From positions 1,736,001 to 1,800,000 of the forward strand of contig NZ_CP030287.1 in the NCBI RefSeq assembly GCF_003287935.1: DNA of 64,000 nt, in the 5' to 3' direction. Below the pieces are notes generated by a model that saw only the letters and a program-made list of their open reading frames with translations, did no database searches and was not told the DNA's origin. Source of the stretch: Streptomyces sp. ICC1 (GTDB taxonomy: Bacteria; Actinomycetota; Actinomycetes; Streptomycetales; Streptomycetaceae). This document shows positions 44,945-54,277 of the stretch, one piece after another (the first letter of the stretch is position 1; each line of letters starts with the position of its first letter). Position numbers and translations under genes: made by a program.

Positions 44945-46531
44945 TCAGGGACGGGCGGGCGGTGGCCCGCCTCCCGGGCCGATCTCCGGGCCGGTCTCCG
45001 GGCCGATCGCTGGGCCGGTCTCCGGGCCGATCGCTGGGCCGGTCTCCGGGCCGCCTTCAGGCCCGCGCCCGGGCCCGCGCCCCGGCACCCGCAGCACCAG
45101 CCGCGCACCGGCACGGCCGGCGGGCGCGGGGAGCGCCCGGACGTCACCGCCGTGCGCCCGCGCGATCTCCCGGGCGATCGCCAGGCCCAGGCCGGTGCCG
45201 CCGCTGGTCCGGCCCCGGTCCGCGTCCAGCCGTACGAACCGCTCGAAGACCCGGTCCCGGTCCGCCTCCGGGATGCCCGGCCCGTCGTCGGCCACCTCCA
45301 GCACCGCCCAGCCGTCGCCGTCGGCGCCCGCCCTGACGGTGACCTCGGTGCGGGCGTACCGCAGGGCGTTGTCCACCAGGTTGGCCAGCGCCCGCTCCAG
45401 GCGCGCAGGATCCCCGGCGGCCGGTACGGGGGCCCGCGCGTCCAGCCGCAGCGCGACCCGGGGCTCCGGGCGCCGCGCCACGTCCTCGGCGGCCAGCAGC
45501 GCGAGGTCCACCGGCTCGGTGCGCGGCGCGGGTCCGCCGTCGAGGCGGGCCAGCAGGAGCAGATCGGCCGCGATGCGCTGGAGCCGCTCGGTATCGGCCA
45601 GCGCGGCCGCCACGGACTCCCGGTCGGGGTCCCGCAGCGCCACCTCCAGCCGGGACCGCACGGCCGCTAGGGGGTTGCGCAGCTCGTGCGAGGCGTCGGC
45701 GGTGAACTGCCGCTGCCGGGCGTCGCTGCGCTCCAGCCGGTCGAGGGTGGCGTTGACGGTCCGGGCCAGCCGCGCGATCTCGTCGGCGCCGCCCGGGTCC
45801 GGGACCCGCCGGTTCAGCTCGCTCGCGGTGACCGCCGCCAGCTCGGTGCGGATCGCGGTGACGGGGCGCAGCGCGTGCCCGGTCACCCACCAGGCCAGGA
45901 GCGCCGAGAAGGCGATCAGCGGGGGCGCGCCGGCCAGCAGGCCGAAGGCGACGGCCCGGTTGGCGTCGTCGACGTCGCCGAGCACGGTCATGGCGTACAC
46001 GGTGTGCGGGGCGTGCGCCCCCGGCGGGCCGGGGGCCTGGACGGCGACCACGACGCGCCGCTGCGCGCCGGGGCGCGCGGGCTCCAGGACCGCCGACCGG
46101 GAGTCGTCGCCGGGCGCGATGCCCGGCCCGGCGGGCTCGGGGGTGTCCTCGAGGTCCCCGCTGGTGGCGACGGTCGCGCCGGCCGCGTCCCGTACGAGGA
46201 CCAGGTCGACGCCGCCCTCGGGCGCGGGCAGTCGGCCGCCCGCCGGGAGGGTCGCGGTGTCCAGCTGGGCGGCGACCTTGCGGGCGGCGAGCTCGGTGCG
46301 GCCGGTGGTGTTCTCGATGAGGTTGGCGCGCAGCACGGTGTAGAGCCACAGCCCGCCGGTGGCGAGCACGGCGGCCATCGCGAGGGCGGCGGCCGCGGCG
46401 GCGCGGGCCCGCAGGCTGCCGAGCCGGCGTGTCCGGGCGCCGGACCGGCCCCGGGACCCGGACCCGGACCCGGACCGGGGTCGGAGCCGGGGTCGGGACC
46501 GGGCGCTAGTGCTGTGACCGGAAGGGTTCAC
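44945..46531 (-). CDS. Sensor histidine kinase with displaced start
   Basis: About 528 residues from a GTG at 46531 that lies inside repeat copy B; an in-frame TTG at 46648 is also inside it. Order: basic Arg/Ser/Gly stretch, membrane segment (AAAAALAMAAVLATGGLWLYTVL), extracellular sensor, second membrane segment (LIAFSALLAWWVTG), HAMP, dimerisation helix with phosphoacceptor DASHELRNPLAAVRSRLEV, and ATPase domain (LVDNALRYA, EVADDGPGIPEADRDRVFERFVRLD, GGTGLGLAIAREIARAHGG). The C-terminus is a GPETGPAI-type repeat tail. It pairs with the response regulator upstream. Confidence 0.85.
   Translation of the reverse strand: MNPSGHSTSARSRPRLRPRSGSGSGSRGRSGARTRRLGSLRARAAAAAALAMAAVLATGGLWLYTVLRANLIENTTGRTELAARKVAAQLDTATLPAGGRLPAPEGGVDLVLVRDAAGATVATSGDLEDTPEPAGPGIAPGDDSRSAVLEPARPGAQRRVVVAVQAPGPPGAHAPHTVYAMTVLGDVDDANRAVAFGLLAGAPPLIAFSALLAWWVTGHALRPVTAIRTELAAVTASELNRRVPDPGGADEIARLARTVNATLDRLERSDARQRQFTADASHELRNPLAAVRSRLEVALRDPDRESVAAALADTERLQRIAADLLLLARLDGGPAPRTEPVDLALLAAEDVARRPEPRVALRLDARAPVPAAGDPARLERALANLVDNALRYARTEVTVRAGADGDGWAVLEVADDGPGIPEADRDRVFERFVRLDADRGRTSGGTGLGLAIAREIARAHGGDVRALPAPAGRAGARLVLRVPGRGPGRGPEGGPETGPAIGPETGPAIGPETGPEIGPGGGPPPARP
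44978..45056. repeat. 24-bp tandem repeat coding the kinase C-terminal tail
   Basis: About three units alternate GGGCCGGTCTCC and GGGCCGATCGCT, giving Gly-Pro-Glu-Thr-Gly-Pro-Ala-Ile in the protein. The length is likely variable between strains through slippage. Confidence 0.7.
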
Positions 46532-46670
46532 CGGGTCGCGGCGCCCGGCACGGCACCTCGCCGCGTTGTCGGACCACACCGGTACGTCCAGTACGAGGCG
46601 TGGTCCTCCGCCTTGCGATGCACCGCACCGAACACCGCGACCCGGCAAACCTTTCCGGTCACAGCACTAG
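46506..46670. mobile_element. MITE-like repeat, copy B (165 bp)
   Basis: It has the same length, ends and internal order as copy A, differing at roughly a dozen positions by eye. It has CTAG at both edges and no transposase ORF. The right CTAG (46667-46670) provides the stop codon of the response regulator. The left CTAG (46506-46509) is fused in frame to the histidine kinase. The element therefore sits precisely at the former stop/start overlap of a two-component pair. Confidence 0.87.
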
Positions 46671-47347
46671 CCACCGTCCGGGGCCATCCGGTAGCCGGTG
46701 CCGTGGACGGTGAGGATCGAGCGGCGGCCGAAGGGGGCGTCGATCTTGCGGCGGAGCGAGGAGACGTAGACCTCGACGATGTTCGGGTCGATGCCGTGCG
46801 GGGTGTCCCAGACCTCGTCGAGGATGTCCTGCTTGGCGACGGCCCGGCCGGGCTGCTCCATCAGGCAGGCCAGGACGCCGAGCTCGCGGGCGGTCAGCTC
46901 GATCTCGTGCGGGCCGCGCCGGCAGCGGCGGCCGCGCGGGTCGAGGAGGAGGTCGCCGGCCTGCAGGACGCTGGGGCGCGGGGCGGCGGCCCGGCGGGCG
47001 AGCGCGCGCAGCCGGGCGGCGAGGACGACGAAGGAGAACGGCTTGGTGAGGTAGTCGTCGGCGCCGGAGTCCAGGCCCTCGGCCTCGTCGTACTCGCCGT
47101 CCTTGGCGGTCAGCATGAGGACGGGGGTGGGGTCGCCGTGGGCGCGCATGCGCCGGCAGATCTCGAAGCCCGAGGGTCCGGGGAGCATCAGGTCGAGCAG
47201 GACCACGTCGTACGGGCCGCCGGAGAGGGCGAGTTCCAGCCCGCGGTGGCCGTCGTGGGCGAGGTCGGTCCAGTGGCCGTCGGCGGAGAGGCCGCGCCGC
47301 AACGTCTCGGCAAGCCCCACTTCGTCTTCGACGACCAGAATCCGCAT
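46667..47347 (-). CDS. OmpR/PhoB-type response regulator
   Basis: A 226-residue protein starting MRILVVEDEVGLAET. The receiver domain has phosphoacceptor Asp52 (VVLLDLMLPG), Thr in MLTAKD and Lys in LTKPFSF. The C-terminal winged helix has ELTARELGVLACLMEQPGRAVAKQDILDEVW and VEVYVSSLRRKID. The start at 47347 is chosen over 47395 because the extra residues are not receiver-like. The kinase gene follows after repeat copy B. Confidence 0.92.
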   Translation of the reverse strand: MRILVVEDEVGLAETLRRGLSADGHWTDLAHDGHRGLELALSGGPYDVVLLDLMLPGPSGFEICRRMRAHGDPTPVLMLTAKDGEYDEAEGLDSGADDYLTKPFSFVVLAARLRALARRAAAPRPSVLQAGDLLLDPRGRRCRRGPHEIELTARELGVLACLMEQPGRAVAKQDILDEVWDTPHGIDPNIVEVYVSSLRRKIDAPFGRRSILTVHGTGYRMAPDGG

Positions 47348-47718
47348 GCCCCAAGCCTCACATACCGGGCACCCCCCTTGATGTGCGGCCCGCATCGCTG
47401 CGCGGGACGCCGTCCGCCGGTGACCGGGCGGGGTTGCCGCCCGAGCGTCCCGGCCCCGGTGGGCGGGTGCGGGTGGTGCTGCCCTGCGGTGCGGAGGTCC
47501 CCTACCCGCCCTTCCACCGTTCCCCGGGCGCTGCCCGGACCCCGGTCCTCAAGCGCCGGACGGGCTGAGAAGGCGAGCCCCGGGCTGCGCCCGGACTCCT
47601 TCCGGGGCTCCGCCCCGGCAGCGGTGCCGCACCCGGCGGCGGGTCCGGGGCCGCGGGCCCGGGGTGGGGTTCCGGGCCGCCTCCAGGGCGGTCCGGGCGG
47701 CGAAACGAGCGGCGCGTA
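47348..47718. repeat. Gene-free stretch with a Streptomyces-type intergenic repeat
   Basis: No credible gene lies between the response regulator and the groES promoter. From about 47520 to 47640 the sequence (CAAGCGCCGGACGGGCTGAG, then GCGAGCCCCGGGCTGCGCCC and GGGGCTCCGCCCCGG) has the GC-rich hairpin style of the repeats scattered between genes in many Streptomyces. Family identity is from memory and not checked. Confidence 0.45.
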
Positions 47719-47745
47719 TTGGCACTCCGCTTGACCGAGTGCTAA
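47719..47745. promoter_or_regulatory. CIRCE operator 1 (HrcA site)
   Basis: TTGGCACTC, 9 bases, GAGTGCTAA: one mismatch from the CIRCE consensus. It overlaps the -35 box of the groES promoter, so HrcA binding would block RNA polymerase. Confidence 0.95.
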
Positions 47746-47760
47746 TCCCCGGAATAGTCT
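47731..47760 (+). promoter_or_regulatory. Vegetative-type groES promoter
   Basis: TTGACC (47731-47736) and TAGTCT (47755-47760) are 18 bases apart. The -35 lies within CIRCE 1, and CIRCE 2 starts just after the -10, so two HrcA dimers flank the promoter. Confidence 0.7.
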
Positions 47761-47765
47761 CGCGT

Positions 47766-47792
47766 CTGGCACTCGCCCCTGGTGAGTGCCAA
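47766..47792. promoter_or_regulatory. CIRCE operator 2 (HrcA site)
   Basis: CTGGCACTC, 9 bases, GAGTGCCAA: a second CIRCE copy about 20 bp after the first, at the expected start of the groES transcript. Confidence 0.9.
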
Positions 47793-47888
47793 CACAGCGA
47801 CAGGCAGGTCCGGCTCCCGCGACGACGGATCGACCTGGTCGCCACCTCAGACAGTTAACCCCGGATCTCCGAAGGGGGAGGTCGGAAC

Positions 47889-48197
47889 GTGACGACCACC
47901 AGCTCCAAGGTTGCCATCAAGCCGCTCGAGGACCGCATTGTGGTCCAGCCGCTCGACGCCGAGCAGACCACAGCCTCTGGCCTGGTCATCCCGGACACCG
48001 CGAAGGAGAAGCCCCAGGAGGGCGTCGTCCTCGCGGTTGGCCCGGGTCGCTTCGAGGACGGCCAGCGTCTTCCGCTGGACGTCACCGTCGGCGACGTCGT
48101 CCTGTACTCCAAGTACGGCGGCACCGAAGTGAAGTACAACGGCGAGGAGTACCTCGTCCTCTCGGCCCGCGACGTGCTCGCGATCGTCGAGAAGTAA
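47889..48197 (+). CDS. groES: Co-chaperonin GroES
   Basis: A 102-residue protein with the GroES beta barrel ([46 protein letters not shown], the mobile loop being around [10 protein letters not shown]). The GTG at 47889 follows GGGGGAGG. It caps GroEL rings. The operon is under double CIRCE control. Confidence 0.97.
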   Translation: MTTTSSKVAIKPLEDRIVVQPLDAEQTTASGLVIPDTAKEKPQEGVVLAVGPGRFEDGQRLPLDVTVGDVVLYSKYGGTEVKYNGEEYLVLSARDVLAIVEK

Positions 48198-48222
48198 GTC
48201 ACTTCTTCAGTTTTGCTTTGAG

Positions 48223-48269
48223 CTACGCCCCTGGTCACCCCTGCTGATGCCGGGCGGCGAGGGGCGTAG
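48223..48269 (+). promoter_or_regulatory. Hairpin in the groES-groEL1 spacer
   Basis: CTACGCCCCT and AGGGGCGTAG form a 10-bp stem with a 27-base loop. There is no U tract. It could partly terminate transcription or mark an mRNA processing site, giving more groES than groEL1 mRNA. Confidence 0.5.
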
Positions 48270-48326
48270 TTCGTTTCTGCACAGGCGGTCGCGGTGAGCG
48301 GCCGGGGATCGCAACGAGAGGGCTGA

Positions 48327-49964
<1,638 letters not shown>

Positions 49965-49989
49965 CCTCGTCAGCAGTCGCAGTCACGGC

Positions 49990-50032
49990 AAAGCCCCGGT
50001 CACCGCTGCCAAGCGGTGGTGACCGGGGCTTT
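49990..50032. terminator. Terminator after groEL1
   Basis: AAAGCCCCGGTCACC pairs with its complement (50018-50032). The ends are A- and T-rich, so it serves both groEL1 and the convergent gene at 50041. Confidence 0.8.
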
Positions 50033-50040
50033 CCCCTTGG

Positions 50041-50739
50041 CTATCCGGGCATCATGCCCATCTGGCGCATGAGCGCCGGGGCGTCGTAGTACCACCAGTC
50101 TTCCGCGATCTGGCCGTTCTCGATGCGGCTGGTCGTACAGCCCGACATGGAGAATTCCCTGCCGGTCGGCGCGACCCCCATGAACTCGCCCTTGTGGGTG
50201 CCCTTCCAGTCCCAGAGCGTGGTGACGCAGTCGCCTTCGGCGATCTGGCGCGTCATCTCGAAGTTGAACTCGAAGGCGTCCCGCCACATGCCGATGGTCC
50301 GGCGCAGGCCTTCCCGGCCGTTGCCCTGTCCGTCGCTCTCCATGATGTCGTGGCTGATGTAGTCGGCCGCGATGCACTCGTCCACGACGGCCATGTCGCC
50401 CTTGACCGCGATCTCCTCGAACATCCGGTTCACGACGAGCTTGTTGAGGTACTCGTCGCGGACCACGTCGAGGTTCATGAACTTGGGCATGCCGTCGCAG
50501 AGGGCCACCATCTCCTGGAACATCCGGTCGGTCTCCGGGAGTTGAGAGTTCCTCATGGCCTCTTCGTACGAGGGGAACTCGACGAGGTCCACGTAGTGCG
50601 TCTGGGCGTCGCGGTCCCTGCCGATGAGTGTGTGCGTGACCGTGCGCTTGCCCGCGGCCTGCTCGGCGTAGCGGTCGATGAGGGCGTTCATCTCGTCGAA
50701 CCGCTTCGTCTCGTAATCGATTACTTGTACGAATGTCAT
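50041..50739 (-). CDS. Two-domain ABM-like/SnoaL-like protein
   Basis: A 232-residue fusion. Residues 1-95 form a ferredoxin-like (ABM/NIPSNAP-type) domain (FVQVIDYETKRFDEMNALIDRYAEQ...DLVEFPSYEEAMRNS). Residues 100-225 form a SnoaL-like ester-cyclase cone fold (NRMFEEIAVKGDMAVVDECIAADYISHD...FEFNFEMTRQIAEGDCVTTLWDWKGTHKGEFMGVAPTGREF...GQIAEDWWYYD). No polyketide genes are nearby, so a cyclase role is not implied. Confidence 0.75.
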   Translation of the reverse strand: MTFVQVIDYETKRFDEMNALIDRYAEQAAGKRTVTHTLIGRDRDAQTHYVDLVEFPSYEEAMRNSQLPETDRMFQEMVALCDGMPKFMNLDVVRDEYLNKLVVNRMFEEIAVKGDMAVVDECIAADYISHDIMESDGQGNGREGLRRTIGMWRDAFEFNFEMTRQIAEGDCVTTLWDWKGTHKGEFMGVAPTGREFSMSGCTTSRIENGQIAEDWWYYDAPALMRQMGMMPG

Positions 50740-50828
50740 CGCGTCGCCTCCCGCGCTGGATGGGACACATCCAGTCTAGGGAGATTTCACCCATATGCCG
50801 CGTTTACCCACAGGTCACCAAAGACCGG

Positions 50829-51602
50829 TCACTGCGGCCCGTACTTGCGCCCCGTCCGCGAGGAGACCCCGCCCAGCAGCCCGCGCGGCGTCAGCTTCAC
50901 CACGCCCATCAGCGCCTTGTAGCGCGGGTCCGGGATCGACACCGTCTTGCCCCGCGCCAGGTCCGCCAGGGCCGCGGCCACCAGCTTGTCGGCGTCCAGC
51001 CACATCCAGCCGGGGATGTTGTCCGTGCCCATCCCGGCGCGCTCGTGGAACTCGGTGCGCACGAAGCCCGGGCACAGCGCCATCAGGCGTACGCCCGAAC
51101 CGGTCAGGTCCTTCGCCGCGCCCTGGGTGAACTGCACGACCCAGGCCTTGCTCGCCCCGTAGGTGCCGCGCGGCAGGAAGGCGGCCACCGAGGCCACGTT
51201 GATCACGCCGCCGCGCCCGCGCGAGCGCATCGACCCGGTCGCCGCCGAGGTCAGCCGCAGGACGGCCTCGACGTGGACCTTCAGCATGGTCAGCTCGTCG
51301 GCCATGGAGACTTCGAGGTAGCGGCCCTTGTTGCCGAACCCCGCGTTGTTGACCAGCAGGTCCACCGGGTGCTTGAGGTCGCCGAGGCGTTCCTCGACCG
51401 CCGTGATGCCGTCCTCGGTGGAGAGGTCCGCGACCAGCACCTCGGCCTCGATGCCGTGCCGGTCGTGCAGTTCGGTGGCCTGCTCGCCGAGCCTCCTGGT
51501 GTCCCGGGCCACCAGGACGAGGTTGTGCCCCTGGGCGGCGAGCCGCCGGGCGAAGGCGGCGCCGATGCCCGCCGTGGATCCCGTAATCAACGCAGTCGTC
51601 AT
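50829..51602 (-). CDS. Short-chain dehydrogenase/reductase
   Basis: The 257-residue protein has the cofactor motif GSTAGIG (8-14), NNAG (85-88), Ser138 and YGASK (Tyr148, Lys152), so the catalytic residues are complete. Arg at VARD and the TGSTAG motif favour NADP(H). Short-chain ketoreductase-like sequence with a C-terminal helix; the substrate is unknown. It starts 50 bases from the next gene. Confidence 0.88.
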   Translation of the reverse strand: MTTALITGSTAGIGAAFARRLAAQGHNLVLVARDTRRLGEQATELHDRHGIEAEVLVADLSTEDGITAVEERLGDLKHPVDLLVNNAGFGNKGRYLEVSMADELTMLKVHVEAVLRLTSAATGSMRSRGRGGVINVASVAAFLPRGTYGASKAWVVQFTQGAAKDLTGSGVRLMALCPGFVRTEFHERAGMGTDNIPGWMWLDADKLVAAALADLARGKTVSIPDPRYKALMGVVKLTPRGLLGGVSSRTGRKYGPQ

Positions 51603-51651
51603 ACGCGCAACCTAGCCGCCCGGGGCGCCGCCTCCCGTACCGGCCGGTGCG

Positions 51652-52341
51652 TCAGGCCCCTTGCGGGGACCTCTCCTTCCCGTACTTCGCCACGTAGGCC
51701 AGCGCCTTGTCCCGCGCCTCGGGCTCCAGCGCGTCACCGACCGCCAGGGTGCGCGGCAGCAGCTCCCGCTCGGTGGTGAAGGCGCGGAACCAGAACGCGA
51801 CGGTCACCTCGTGGTCGGGGCGGTGCAGCACCTCGATGGCGTCGCCGGGCGAGACCCGGCCCTCCTCGATCACCCGCAGGTACGCGCCCGGCCGCGCGGC
51901 CCGGGTGAACCGCTTGACCCAGGCCTTCTCGCCGAGCACCCCCTGGAAGGTCCGGCACGGGATGCGCGCCGAGGCCACCTCCAGGACCAGCTCGGGGCCG
52001 ACCCGCCAGCGCTCGCCGACCTTCGCGCCGTTCACGTCGATCCCGGAGGTGGTGAAGTTCTCGCCGAAGACCCCGCCGGGCAGCTCGCGCTCCAGCTCGC
52101 CCTCCCACCACTCCAGGTCCTCGCGGGCGTACGCGTACACGGCCTGGTCGTCGCCGCCGTGGTGGCGCAGGCTGCACACGTCATCCCCCTCGACGCCGCT
52201 CGCCCCGACGCCCTTGGGGCCCGGGGCGAAGACGCGCACGGGGCCGTGCGCCGGGAGCTTGTGGTGGCCGGTCAGCCCGTCCTCCGCGTCGGTGTAGGCG
52301 ACGGCCGTCGCGCGGCCGAGGTTCACGGAGATCAGATGCAT
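51652..52341 (-). CDS. MOSC-domain protein (YiiM-like)
   Basis: A 229-residue protein with GVEGDDVCSLRHHGGDDQAVYAYAREDLEWWE, GVFGENFTTSGID and the conserved Cys region SARIPCRTFQG, all typical of YiiM/MOSC proteins that detoxify N-hydroxylated compounds with a molybdenum cofactor. It is divergent from the LysR regulator with a 79-bp gap. Confidence 0.85.
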   Translation of the reverse strand: MHLISVNLGRATAVAYTDAEDGLTGHHKLPAHGPVRVFAPGPKGVGASGVEGDDVCSLRHHGGDDQAVYAYAREDLEWWEGELERELPGGVFGENFTTSGIDVNGAKVGERWRVGPELVLEVASARIPCRTFQGVLGEKAWVKRFTRAARPGAYLRVIEEGRVSPGDAIEVLHRPDHEVTVAFWFRAFTTERELLPRTLAVGDALEPEARDKALAYVAKYGKERSPQGA

Positions 52342-52420
52342 GTCACCACGCTAACCGAACCGTCTCAAAGCGGCACGGGATTATTGGCGCCGCCATCAAA
52401 GTAGCCCTTATGCTCGAAGG

Positions 52421-53320
52421 GTGATCGAGGCACGTCATCTCCGAGTTCTGCGCGCTGTCGCCGGAACCGGGTCCTTCTCCGCCGCGGCCCGCGAGCTGGG
52501 CTGCACCCAGCCGGCCGTCTCCCAGCAGATGAAGGCGCTGGAACAGTCCGCCGGCACTCCGCTGCTGATCCGTACCGGGCGCGAGATGCGCCTCACCCAG
52601 GCCGGTGAGGCGCTGGTCCGGCATGCCGCCGGGATCCTCGCCGGGCTGACCGCCGCCGAGGAGGAGGTCGCGGCGATCGCGGGCCTGCGCGCGGGCCGGG
52701 TCCGGCTCGTCTCCTTCCCCAGCGGCAGCTCCACGCTGGTGCCCACCGCGCTGGCGGCGATGCGCGCCGAGCACCCGGGGACCCGGATCTCGCTGGTGGA
52801 GGCCGAGCCGCCGCGCTCGGTGGAGATGCTGCGCGAGGGCGACTGCGATCTCGCGCTGGCCTTCCGCTACGGCGGGGGCTCGGCGCCGTCCGCCGAGTGG
52901 GAGGACCTCGTGGTCCGGCCGCTGCTGACCGACCGGCTCGTCGGGCTGGTTCCCGAGGGGCACCGGCTGGCGGGCGCGGAGCGGGTGGGCATGGCCGAGC
53001 TGGCCGACGAGCCCTGGATCGCGGGATGCCCGCGCTGCCGCCGCCATCTGGTCGAGGTCTGCGAGGGCGCCGGATTCACCCCGCGCATCGATTTCGCCAC
53101 CGACGACTACCCGGCCGTGGTCGGCCTGGTCGGGGCGGGGCTCGGGGTCGCGGTGCTGCCGGAGCTCGCGGTGGAGTCCGTACGGGCCAAGGGCGTGAGC
53201 ACGCTCGTCGTGGAGCCGGCCGTGGAGCGGGAGGTCGTCGCGCTGACCCTGCCCGACCTGGCCCGGGTGCCGGCGGTGGCCGCGACCCTGGCCGAGCTGG
53301 AGCGGGCGGCCAGGCGCTGA
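52421..53320 (+). CDS. LysR family transcriptional regulator
   Basis: The 299-residue protein has an N-terminal winged HTH (RHLRVLRAVAGTGSFSAAARELGCTQPAVSQQMKALEQSAGTPLLIRTGR) and a periplasmic-binding-like effector domain. The GTG at 52421 directly precedes the HTH. Its divergent neighbour, the MOSC gene, is the natural candidate target. Confidence 0.9.
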   Translation: MIEARHLRVLRAVAGTGSFSAAARELGCTQPAVSQQMKALEQSAGTPLLIRTGREMRLTQAGEALVRHAAGILAGLTAAEEEVAAIAGLRAGRVRLVSFPSGSSTLVPTALAAMRAEHPGTRISLVEAEPPRSVEMLREGDCDLALAFRYGGGSAPSAEWEDLVVRPLLTDRLVGLVPEGHRLAGAERVGMAELADEPWIAGCPRCRRHLVEVCEGAGFTPRIDFATDDYPAVVGLVGAGLGVAVLPELAVESVRAKGVSTLVVEPAVEREVVALTLPDLARVPAVAATLAELERAARR

Positions 53321-53333
53321 GCGCGCGCGGGGA

Positions 53334-53363
53334 TGCCCCCGTACGGGACTCCGTACGGGGGCA
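53334..53363 (+). terminator. Hairpin terminator after the LysR gene
   Basis: TGCCCCCGTACGG pairs with its complement across a GACT loop, 13 bases after the stop codon. A second, imperfect inverted repeat follows to about 53400. Confidence 0.7.
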
Positions 53364-53571
53364 CCCCTGTGTGCGGGCCCCGTACGGAGCCCCGTGGGGA
53401 GCCGCAGTACAGCGGGTCGGGCCGGCCCGCCACACGAGGGACCGTACGGCGGTACGGCCGGTCGGGTGGCGTCCCGGGCCGGTGATCGGCACGCCGTGCG
53501 CACCGCGGGGAGCGGCGGGCGGGCCGGATGAATCGAAGAAACGTTCCTTCGACTCCTCGTGACCAGTCCGC

Positions 53572-53898
53572 TCAGTGCGGAGCGATCGGTCCGATGGCGG
53601 TCGTCGCGGGGATCAGGCGATGGCGTGCGCGACCCATCAGTTCTTCGCGTTCGTCCTCGGTGAGGCCGCCCCACACCCCGTAGGGCTCGCGGACGGCGAG
53701 TGCGTGCGCGGCGCATTCAGAACGCACCGGGCATCGCATGCAGACCTCTTTAGCCGAGGCCTCGCGCGCGCTCCTGGCCGCGCCCCGCTCGCCTTCCGGG
53801 TGGAAGAAGAGGGAGCTGTCGACCCCGCGGCAGGCAGCCAGCAGCTGCCAGTCCCAGAGGTCGGCGTTCGGTCCGGGGAGGCGGGAGAAATCTGCCAT
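53572..53898 (-). CDS. whiD: WhiB-like developmental regulator WhiD
   Basis: A 108-residue WhiB-like protein, nearly identical by recall to WhiD of S. coelicolor (MADFSRLPGPNADLWDWQLLAACRG). The [4Fe-4S] ligands Cys23, Cys53, Cys56 and Cys62 are all present, as is the GVWGGLTEDER turn. WhiD is needed for late spore maturation and binds the principal sigma factor. The ATG at 53898 follows GAGGAC; an upstream ATG at 53949 is rejected because the homologous proteins start at MADFS. Confidence 0.95.
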   Translation of the reverse strand: MADFSRLPGPNADLWDWQLLAACRGVDSSLFFHPEGERGAARSAREASAKEVCMRCPVRSECAAHALAVREPYGVWGGLTEDEREELMGRARHRLIPATTAIGPIAPH

Positions 53899-54277
53899 TG
53901 GTAGTCCTCTTGGTGCCGGTACTGAGGCGGATACGGTCCATGTCTCCACACCTACTGTCGTAGTAGATGTAAATATGACTCATTGGGAATCTAGCCTCAG
54001 ACATGCGCCAAACGGAAGGAAAGCCGCCAAATAGGGCATAACTCCAGATGGAGGACACGCGGCGAGTGGCGCCCGCGTCGTGATCGCTTCCTCACGTAGA
54101 GTGCCGAAGGTGTTCGTCTGACCCGTAACTCTTTCGAGTGACCATCGTTGAGAGTGCGAAGGCGGTTGAACCAAGAAGTTCTCGGACAGGTGTCCGGGGA
54201 CATCGACCGCACAGGTGACGATACGTACCAGCCTGGAGGCTCAAGGTGACGCGCATCAGCAGCTGCGGAGGGCGGTC
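53899..54277. promoter_or_regulatory. Divergent whiD-bldM control region
   Basis: A 379-bp, comparatively AT-rich region without a gene, containing the divergent promoters of two sporulation regulators. The clearest site is the sigma-BldN promoter at 54124-54151. Other promoters reported for these genes in S. coelicolor cannot be placed with confidence by eye. Confidence 0.75.
54124..54151 (+). promoter_or_regulatory. Sigma-BldN promoter of bldM
   Basis: CGTAAC (54124-54129) and CGTTGA (54146-54151) are separated by 16 bases, exactly the sigma-BldN consensus described for bldMp1 in S. coelicolor. It lies 127 bases upstream of the bldM start. Confidence 0.85.

Noticed and set aside
45144..46349. 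Minus-strand frame of 401 codons inside the kinase gene
   Set aside because: It is a frame-shifted shadow of the kinase with no motifs.
27888..47347. A specialised-metabolite gene cluster
   Set aside because: Apart from a lone exporter/methyltransferase pair and SnoaL-like protein elsewhere, no synthase, NRPS, terpene cyclase or RiPP precursor is present; the block is housekeeping.
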